Positions 59,201 to 64,000 of a DNA stretch of 64,000 nt are shown piece by piece. The stretch's first letter is position 1, and each line of letters starts with the position of its first letter. The notes beneath the pieces were generated by a model that was not told the DNA's origin, ran no database searches, and saw nothing but the letters and a program-made list of their open reading frames with translations. Position numbers and translations under genes: made by a program. Source of the stretch: Glandiceps talaboti (taxonomy: Eukaryota > Hemichordata > Enteropneusta > Spengelidae); contig NC_135566.1 in the NCBI RefSeq assembly GCF_964340395.1, positions 842,501 to 906,500 on the forward strand. Direction: 5' to 3'.

Positions 59201-62200
59201 GCTTTTACTGCATCAGTGTATGAGTCATACAGCTATTGTACAGTTCTGGCCTCCTACAGTGTTTTTATCCAGTCTGTATAACAACGTAATTACAGAAATT
59301 TAGTACTTGAATAGATTGCTAAGAAGTTTAACAAAAATGTTTCTATTATTAGGATGGACTTAAACATCTTAACATAATGTCATAATGGTACAATATAGTT
59401 TTGTATGTGTGTTTTTTTGAAAAGACCAGATTTGTCACGGTGTCTTTAAATTCACCAGGGAATTGTAGAATGAATGAAAATGTCAGAACATACAATGCAT
59501 TCATTGAAGGAAGTTGGTAAAAATTACTACTAGTGCTAGCCACTAAATGGTACATGTAGATGGTACAGAGCAGAGATGTTTGAATGCCCCCCCCCCCCCC
59601 CCATACATGTTACCTAGCAACCTCTCATCATTATCATTGGTACATACTACATGAACTGCCAGCTGAATGAATGTATTCATTGAAGGTAGTGGGTAAAAAT
59701 TACTACTGGTGATAGGCAGCATGGCAGTACAGAGTTGAGATGTTTGAATGACCTTGATACAAAGTAACATAGTCTGGATGCCAATGTGGTCTCTAAGAGA
59801 GAGATTTGGAAGATTTGATGAAGGATAGCACTAGACTGAGACTATTCAATACATGTAACCTAGCAACCTCTCATCATTATCATTGGTACATACTGTATAA
59901 GCTGCCATCATCTTCAATCAGATGCATTTACATACACGTAGCTACATGTATAGAGGAACTAAATCACCTTGACAATGAAGATGATGAAGAGATAATTAGT
60001 TTACAGATGATGATGCGACCTATTATTAAAACAGGTCTAATTTCAATGTAATTGACTGTAAAACTCTGATGTGTTAAACCACTACATAAAGTTCAATGAA
60101 ATGAGATCTGGTCACCAATATTGCAACTGTGTTTAAAACCCTTGTAAAGAGGGATCAAGTAGAATTTACATATATCCAGGCATCTATCAACAACTGTAGA
60201 CAGGTACCCTGGTAAATTTAAATGTCTGAAGAGCTGAGGAAGGTCTTGATAATTTGTTACACACATCATAATACATGTATGATATGGTTGTTATAGGGTA
60301 AACTCAGACAGGGCATTACTTACAGGTGTAATAGATATTTGGCTAGTAGGGCTATACTTCAGTATGCAAGTACAATGTAACGTGTTGGAAACCTAGAATC
60401 TTCCTATCATTTACTTGTCTCTATATTAAAGTCAATTCAAAACCCCAACCCCCACCCCATCCCCCACCCCCCCACCCCATGGATGGATGTCTACACAACA
60501 CACACGGATCGCCATGTATGACTTGATTATACTAAATGAGTCAGTTTAGGTGTAATATCCCACCTCTTTAAATGCACAGACAAATGCATATATTTGTACT
60601 ATTGTAGCTAGGTAAATCACGTATCTAAGAGAAGTGAATAAAAGGGTACCAGCTAGCATTTAAATCACATTGTTTTACCTGGTAGTGCTGTTTTATCAAA
60701 GAAACCATGCTGAGTAGAAAGGGTCATTCATTCATTCATTCATTCATTCATTCATTCATTCATTCATTCATTCATTCATTCATTCATTCATTCATTCATG
60801 GTAAACTTTTTCTATAGTTCTACCAGACAACTAATTTTGTCAACCAATTTGTAATTTTAATCTGACATTATCCTAAAAAATACACGAATTCCATAGTCAG
60901 ATAGTTTACTAGAACCTGAAAATAGTTTGATCATACTTAACTAATGTAGTTACAGTGCATAAAGTGTAGTGGTAGGCAGAAATCATATATCAGTAATCCA
61001 TTTTGATTTGTTTGGTGTAATGAATCATAATTAGTTATTAAAAGGGTGATAGTAATCTAAGTCGGCTTATTGAGTCTTTGTAAATGAATCATATAAATCA
61101 TTTGTATGCATTGAAAGGAAAAAAACATGAAATTGATGTTAGTTGACACTGTAATTACCTTGACTGTGTCATTATATCGGATTCTTTGTTCCCTTTCTAC
61201 AGTTGTATTCAGTATCTATGGCAACGATTCTAGTGGTATGGTACACAGAGAAGACCTAGAGAGTATTATCATGGCCTCTGATTCTCATCTACCACAGTCT
61301 CTCTCAACGTTATTTTTTGATGTAAGTATATGATCGATGCAATCATCTTTAAAATCTCATCTACCATAGTCTCTCAATGTTAGAGTAGGCCTCGTTTGCA
61401 GTATGTGCCCTAAAATCTGTCTGGTTCACTTGGCTCAAATTACTAGACGTACAGTTTGTACACATGATGTGCATTTAATGTTACTTGTACTTGTAAAAGG
61501 TGATAGCCAGCATAATCACACGTAGTCCTGTATTAACATTTTGTGGCATCATATCACAATGATGTAAAGGGTCTCCAACTTGTCTATTTTTCACCATCGT
61601 TGTAAAACCAGAGCCTCTTTTAAGGCATCGACTATTAAAGACATACTGGGCACTGGTTAGATATTTTGCAGTGTTTTTGCAGAAATATCAGCTCTGGTTT
61701 GTGAGAATGATTTTTCACCATTAGTCCATTATTTGTCTAATTTTAATTCATTTAATTTAATTTAATTTAATTTAATTTAATGGAATGTGTGATATGTCAA
61801 TCTAGTGCTGACCAAACTTTCTTCTCCTCTGATTACAACAAATGTGAGATTTTTCCACAACCTGAACTCCAGATTTAGTAAACAGAAAAGAGAGATTAAA
61901 GTAATCAAAGCTGTTACTTACTCCATCAAATGTTATAGTCGGATTAAAGGGACAAATTGCTGTCATTATTTGAGCTATGAAAGCATACTATACTATGTTA
62001 CTCCACCAGCTGTTCAGATTCTGTAGTTCTTGTTATGTAATTCATTCTAAAGACATAGATTACAATGTAAAAAGTGTGCAATCAAACATCTCTACTTCCA
62101 AGCATTGATTGTGATGTAATTGCTCTCCCTTGCAGTCTGATAGAGTGATGTATGAGCAATTCAAACACTGGGTGCTTGCTAATCTTGAAGCCACCACGTT

Positions 62201-62652
62201 GACGAGGTGGTTATTACAAGATGGAGGTACAATGGGGATTAGACTATCAGATGAGAGTGATACTCCCACATTTTATCAGACATTAGCAGGTGTCACACAT
62301 TGTAAGTATAACACAGTATATCTCCACAATCACTCTCTACATGTACTTTGCTAGCATTGGGTTAGTCATTACTCACACAAGACTGACACACCTGACCAAC
62401 ATGTGTTAGCAACTTTGTGTCACATACATTGATTTCTGTATCAACTATATTGGTTGTAAATTTTCAAATGAAAATTCATCTCTGTTTGTAATACAATGTA
62501 CAACATTGAACAAACGATTAATGTGATAGTGTACATGTATGTTGGTTGTAAATTATATGGTGAAACTGAAACTTAGTCATGGTTGTGTTGATATGTCAAT
62601 TAATTGTTGATATGGCTTCAAAGGGGATTGAAACTTTTGTAATAACAGTAAT

Positions 62653-62688
<36 letters not shown>

Positions 62689-63944
62689 AATATGTTGGTT
62701 TTTATAGCGTGCTTTCCCATCCAGCCTCGGTGCTCAAAGCGCTTTACAATTAATAGCAGTACAATATTTATTATTCCAAGTTGTTATATGAAATGGAGCA
62801 AACTGGGAATTAATTATTCATAAAAATGCAACTTCACAAGTGCAGAAGAAAATACAGACATATAAAATATTTACATATAGTAATTAAGTCTTTTTTTGTT
62901 ATCTCTTCACTGTAGTGGAAGAAGCAGATATTATTGAGCTTGAAAAGAGGTATTGGCAGCTAAAGGCGCAATCTAAAACAGGCAAATTTGATCTTGAAAC
63001 ATTTATACCAATGGTATGTCCACCAGTACCCAGGAATCTATGTGAAGGTAAAGTATTCAACAAACAATGACAGCTGTTAAAGAGATTAAATTTATAAAAA
63101 TCATTTCAGCATTGGTAACTGCTGGCTTAGTTCTAGAATGTTGAATGCAAGAATGTACTGAGTATGAATAACCAGTGTATTGCCAAGGTAACAGAATGAG
63201 AGAAATCTGATAAACTTTTCAGTTTCTAAAGATAGTATTGTAAAAGTGCTTAAATTGACATTTTAATTTTTTTATACTGAACTATTTATTTTCTTTGACA
63301 AAAAACAATGATTTGGTTCTTTATGTGTTTTGCTGTTCTTTGACTAAAACATTACAATTAGGTTGAGGTTCACGTTGGTTGTTCTTTGACAAAAACACTA
63401 TTGTTATTTCCTTTATTGAGGGCGTGAATGGAGAAAAGTTTTTTCAATTAATTTAGTAATGTAATACATATTGATGCTACCCTAAGTAAATTTATTTTTG
63501 ATCAGTAAGTTTGCTTAACTTGAAACTGATATTTATCACCTCATGAATTATGAACATTCTTTGGAAGTTTGCCAAGATTGATACAAACATATGTTATTAG
63601 AGTATCCCCTCAAACTAAAAGATACAACCTCTGTAAGTTGTCTCAATATTGGTACAGTAGCCTTGAGACATATCTTGGCTGTCTGGCTTGAAAATATCTT
63701 TTATTGAGTCAGTATGTTGAGTTAGATAGTCAACTCTGTGGGCTATAGTTGTTACTGTAAACTAATGGTGGAATGCAATAACAAGTAGTTACAGATACCA
63801 TACATTGATTTTATCATTATTTTCTACAAATTACAGGCCTTTTCTTTGCCTTTGATGAGAACCGTGATAATCATATAGATTTCAAAGAAATGGCATGTGG
63901 TTTATCAGCATGTTGTCGAGGACCAGTTGCAGAAAGACAAAAAT
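34921..63944 (+). CDS. USP32: USP32 ubiquitin hydrolase, N-terminal exons (partial)
   Basis: USP32 is a large membrane-associated deubiquitinase (human about 1,604 residues) acting in the Golgi/endosomal system. Seven coding exons are visible: 34921-34978, 35178-35305, 49219-49324, 61203-61321, 62136-62301, 62916-63047 and 63837-63944, 272 codons, all GT/AG with continuous phase; the gene continues beyond the window. The start MGNKDSKTTVLPYEEAVKR fits an N-myristoylation signal (Gly2, Ser6). Then follow VTDDELKRLKEAFKRA, FVREVLGEGVP, FGGNTKGLNFKDL and LVLLTRGRREEK, as in vertebrate USP32. Exon 5 has SDTPTFYQTLAGVTH, exon 6 ELEKRYWQLKAQSKTG and exon 7 an EF-hand loop DENRDNHIDFKE with acidic residues at positions 1, 9 and 12 plus asparagine at 3, then CGLSACCRGP. 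DUSP and catalytic USP domains should lie to the right. Introns 2 (13.9 kb) and 3 (11.9 kb) hold most of the repeats described here. Confidence 0.97.
35306..36222 (+). other. USP32 intron 2, proximal part
   Basis: AT-rich intron sequence with no gene, repeat array or element that I can support. Confidence 0.5.
36223..36890. repeat. 42-43 bp minisatellite
   Basis: About 16 copies of a unit containing CATTCTGTAAACCCTTACAT and GTATGGCCAAACAGTGT. The G tract before TCATTC varies (GGGGG, GGGG, AGGG, AAGG), which produces the 42/43-bp mix. Open frames on both strands across it are artefacts. Confidence 0.95.
37530..38012. repeat. 47-bp minisatellite
   Basis: About ten copies of GAATATAACAATGAAAATAA plus TAACAGTGAACAATAGTGAA plus AAGTATT, with drift towards the right end. 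From 38013 to 39200 I see only AT-rich intron. Confidence 0.95.
39211..39470. repeat. (GT)n then (CTGT)n microsatellite
   Basis: A GT run of about 50 bases, then CTGT repeats to about 39447, interrupted twice by the same CTACTAG block and once by TGTGTCTG blocks, then a TACATTGTACATGTACATGT palindrome-like end. The paired CTACTAG interruptions show that a segment of about 50 bases was duplicated inside the array. Confidence 0.95.
40447..40580. repeat. Foldback element in USP32 intron 2
   Basis: ACATTTCATCATTTGATA pairs perfectly with TATCAAATGATGAAATGT, and ATGGCCTCTTTA pairs with TAAAGAGGCCAT further in. The total length is about 134 bp. It has MITE-like form with no open frame. Confidence 0.75.
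40880..41220. repeat. Degenerate repeat related to the array at 1-240
   Basis: Loose units share ACTAGC/CACCAG, GTGTTAGCAACTGG and TTAATGCC-type words with the array at the left edge. Spacing is irregular, so it is an old, decayed array or a dispersed family. From 41221 to 43850 I see no gene and no clear element. Confidence 0.45.
43855..44105 (-). mobile_element. Short retroposon-like repeat with pentanucleotide tail, copy A
   Basis: Read on the minus strand, a body of about 105 bases (starting TGTCCTATACTTCAGAGGGC) ends CTTAATAAACAATAACA and passes into a tail of pentamers ATAAC, then ATGAC, then ATTAC over about 145 bases. The second copy is at 53785-54016 in the same orientation. The 3' simple tail is typical of non-LTR retroposition. 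The family is not identified. Confidence 0.6.
44195..44410. repeat. 53-bp minisatellite, four units
   Basis: Four near-identical units contain GTACAAGTACAAATGTAGCA and TTATTACTGTACCTAG. USP32 intron 2. Confidence 0.9.
45093..45490. repeat. 66-bp minisatellite, six units
   Basis: Six units contain CTGCAGATAAATGTCAAACG, CATCCCAAGGTACATGTAGA and TACATGTACTCCCTCTCT. The period is 22 codons, so both strands read through; the minus strand gives YNVYMYLGMARLTFICRE repeats. No start context, domain or codon bias supports a protein. Confidence 0.95.
45683..45927. mobile_element. MITE-like element with 16-bp inverted ends
   Basis: AATAGGGAACTTGCAA at the left is exactly complemented by TTGCAAGTTCCCTATT at the right, 245 bp apart. 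Inside are a 12-bp palindrome TGAGCATGCTCA and two copies of ACCACAGATAAT. The flanks give no clear target duplication, so the superfamily is unknown. Confidence 0.6.
46399..47932 (+). mobile_element. DNA transposon-like element with ~145-bp inverted termini
   Basis: The 1,534-bp element begins TAGACTGTCGACAGTC and ends with its complement GACTGTCGACAGTCTA. The terminal inverted repeats run about 46399-46540 and 47786-47932 and also share TTTTATCTAAACTCCG, GCGCAACACTAGT and CGACTGTTGTCCCTTGCCGC. Both flanks carry the 9-bp direct repeat GTCATTTTA (46390-46398 and 47933-47941), a target-site duplication. The interior is richer in CpG than the surrounding intron and holds a decayed helicase start at 46629. 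No transposase is seen, so this copy is non-autonomous. A 9-bp duplication with long inverted repeats recalls Mutator-like elements; helicase-bearing Academ (AcademH) elements are the other comparison, though I do not recall their duplication length. It sits in USP32 intron 2. Confidence 0.85.
46629..46889 (+). pseudogene. Decayed N-terminal fragment of a RecQ-like helicase
   Basis: From an ATG at 46629 one frame reads MA, a stop, SPSESTHRDALEKL, a stop, then YSHLKDFQRRIIDTYVSG, KDVFVSVLTGSDKSIAYEA and on to a stop at 46889. FQ..II..YVSGKDVFVS..TG..KS.AYE is the Q-motif/Walker A opening of RecQ helicases. The expected TGSGKS is TGSDKS here and two stops interrupt the frame, so it is inactive. 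A trace of the next motif (VSSLI for VSPLI) may lie in another frame at about 46890-46908. The fragment lies wholly inside the inverted-repeat element at 46399-47932 and appears to have travelled with it. Helicase identity is fairly secure; its link to transposition is inference. Confidence 0.75.
47942..49218 (+). other. USP32 intron 2, distal part
   Basis: AT-rich intron between the inverted-repeat element and exon 3. No gene or array is seen; ATTAATTA-rich stretches occur around 48930-48980. Confidence 0.5.
49594..49785. repeat. Foldback element in USP32 intron 3
   Basis: GAGGTGAAAATGATG at the left pairs with CATCATTTTCACCTC at the right, and GTTACTACAATCTTCAGGTG pairs with CACCTGAAGATTGTAGTAAC. 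Arms are about 85 bases, with a loop near TTACCATGAAGAAGGC. Well-kept arms suggest a young copy. Confidence 0.8.
50050..50672. repeat. 68-bp minisatellite, nine units
   Basis: Units contain AATAGTGGTAATCTCCTACA, GAGTTGTTGAAAACCATCTC and CATTGACTTCCCCTTCTGGT. Alternation of CACAGAG and CATAGAG between units hints at higher-order duplication. USP32 intron 3. Confidence 0.95.
50917..51100. repeat. 61-bp repeat, three units, with YY1- and CCAAT-like words
   Basis: Three units contain GCCGCCATCTTGTTTACAAG, TTGTCACAAACAACCAATCA and GAAGACATGG. GCCGCCATCTTG is the reverse of a YY1 core (AAGATGGC) and CCAATCA is a CCAAT-box word; both are kept in each unit apart from one C-to-A change. Confidence 0.85.
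51101..52010. other. USP32 intron 3 with (TTTA)n and (TTG)n
   Basis: Mostly AT-rich without a gene. TTTA repeats at about 51885-51918 and TTG repeats at 51985-52008 flank a possible dispersed-repeat piece (AATGGAAGACCAAAGGAAGC). Confidence 0.6.
52345..52860. repeat. Foldback element in USP32 intron 3
   Basis: Inner arms 52415-52595 pair AATCTGATGTGGTGAAA with TTTCACCACATCAGATT and TTTGTGTCGTTTG with CAAACGACACAAA. A weaker outer match, GATTAAAATC near 52410 with GGTTTTAATCAGATTG near 52835, may extend it. No open frame of note. Confidence 0.65.
52974..53221. repeat. (CA)n microsatellite, compound
   Basis: A pure CA run of about 80 bases, a middle part with CAGA and CACCCACA variants, and a second CA run to 53220. 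Open frames on both strands are artefacts. Confidence 0.97.
53785..54016 (-). mobile_element. Short retroposon-like repeat with pentanucleotide tail, copy B
   Basis: On the minus strand a body of about 88 bases (TGTCCTATAAGCCAGAGGGC, then GGATATGGCTCTTTTCCC) ends CACCTTAATAAACAATAACA and passes into pentamers ATAAC, ATGAC and CAACA. It is the same body, orientation and tail type as 43855-44105, with both bodies starting at the same point (TGTCCTATA), as expected of full-length short elements. Confidence 0.6.
54316..54608. repeat. Two foldback sequences in USP32 intron 3
   Basis: The first, 54316-54482, pairs AAAATTTCTACTCA with TGAGTAGAAATTTTT and contains a 44-bp direct duplication in its left arm (AGAATCAAAAATAGCCCACT twice). 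The second, 54521-54608, pairs AGTAAGGTCATATCTGC with GCAGATACGACCTTACT around a loop of about 15 bases. Confidence 0.65.
55505..55675. repeat. (GTAT)n microsatellite, ~170 bp uninterrupted
   Basis: More than 40 perfect tetranucleotide units without a single interruption. Frames across it (MYVC or YIHT repeats) are artefacts. Confidence 0.98.
55840..58490. other. USP32 intron 3, mostly unique
   Basis: A short foldback at 55846-55903 (GTGACCTAAGG against CTTAGGTCAC) shares GTGACCTAAGGGG and GCGACT.GTAGTGACAA with 28036-28073 on the opposite strand. The remaining ~2.6 kb is AT-rich with no gene or array seen; an ACATGT run lies at about 58100-58115. Confidence 0.5.
58500..58655. repeat. ~66-bp repeat, two to three units
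   Basis: Units contain CTACAGGTAGGCTACAGTTA and GATAGCTGAAATAGTGTAGT. The copies are close to identical where complete. Confidence 0.85.
59450..59900. repeat. Duplicated ~185-bp segments in USP32 intron 3
   Basis: ATTCATTGAAGG, GTAAAAATTACTACT and GAGATGTTTGAATG occur at 59490-59580 and again at 59670-59750; CCTAGCAACCTCTCATCATT with ATTGGTACATACT occurs at 59612 and again at 59860. One copy carries a 16-base C run. From 58656 to 59449 nothing is seen. Confidence 0.75.
60438..60800. repeat. C-rich tract and (ATTC)n microsatellite
   Basis: 60438-60480 is almost all C with single A or T breaks, so the minus strand has at least five G runs of four or more. ATTC repeats follow at 60727-60799. 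No gene is seen from 59901 to 61202 apart from these. Confidence 0.85.
61357..61387 (+). repeat. Intronic echo of USP32 exon 4 end
   Basis: TCTCATCTACCATAGTCTCT and CAATGTTA in the intron repeat the last part of exon 4 (TCTCATCTACCACAGTCTCT, CAACGTTA at about 61284-61312) about 72 bases downstream. The donor site is not part of the copy. Confidence 0.75.
61745..61783. repeat. (TTTAA)n microsatellite
   Basis: Seven or so TTTAA pentamers in USP32 intron 4. The surrounding intron holds no recognised gene. Confidence 0.9.
62653..62770 (-). mobile_element. (AAC)n joined to a dispersed-repeat end
   Basis: AAC repeats at 62653-62687 abut TTTATAGCGTGCTTTCCCAT, CAGCCTCGGTGCTCAAAGCG and CTTTACAATTAATAG. 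Sequences of the type AAAGCGCTTTACAAT are, as I recall, common dispersed repeats in marine invertebrate genomes, and 10285-10335 is a diverged relative. The simple repeat at one end suggests a retroposon tail read on the minus strand. Family unnamed. Confidence 0.45.
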
Positions 63945-64000
63945 GTAAGTTACCATCGGTATTTCATCCAAACCATCTCTACTGTATGATACTACATTCA

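Noticed and set aside
59806-60051. 81-residue frame with an acidic stretch
   Set aside because: Overlaps duplicated intron sequence and shows no family features.

Overview
This is nuclear DNA from a multicellular animal. Coding sequence sits in short exons with GT/AG splice sites, introns reach about 14 kb, and the spaces between are AT-rich and full of tandem repeats, foldback repeats and a tRNA-derived SINE. The four gene families are all ordinary animal ones. The abundance of TACATGTA-type words and intronic minisatellites resembles marine invertebrates (hemichordate, cephalochordate or lophotrochozoan); I cannot place it further from sequence alone. No bacterial, plasmid or viral region is seen.

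Layout. (1) 639-1895, plus: the last two exons of malectin, an ER glycan-binding membrane protein; the rest of the gene lies off the left edge. (2) 7998-11394 and 15490-24508, minus: two tandem complete five-exon genes of the TLCD3 (FAM57) TLC-domain family, with matching exon phases and nearly identical exon lengths. The second is swollen by a 4.1-kb 70-bp minisatellite in one intron and a 21-bp minisatellite in another. (3) 26075-30456, plus: complete eight-exon SGF29, the tandem-Tudor H3K4me3 reader of the SAGA and ATAC complexes, divergent from the second TLCD3 gene. (4) 34921-63944, plus and running off the right edge: the first seven coding exons of USP32, an EF-hand deubiquitinase, with a 13.9-kb intron 2 and an 11.9-kb intron 3.

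The genes do not form an operon or pathway: ER glycan quality control, a TLC membrane enzyme family, histone-mark reading and deubiquitination are separate jobs. Their adjacency may be old linkage, because human TLCD3B and SGF29 lie on 16p11.2 and human TLCD3A and USP32 lie on chromosome 17.

The accessory content is the more unusual part. It includes: a 1.53-kb element in USP32 intron 2 with about 145-bp inverted termini, a 9-bp target duplication and a decayed RecQ-like helicase start; a tandem array of hairpin-forming units at 5.8-6.1 kb; two copies of a short retroposon-like body with pentanucleotide tails; many foldback repeats; and three places where tandem duplication has copied a piece of, or sequence beside, an exon. 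All exon calls rest on reading frames, splice sites and remembered family sequences; no alignment was run.
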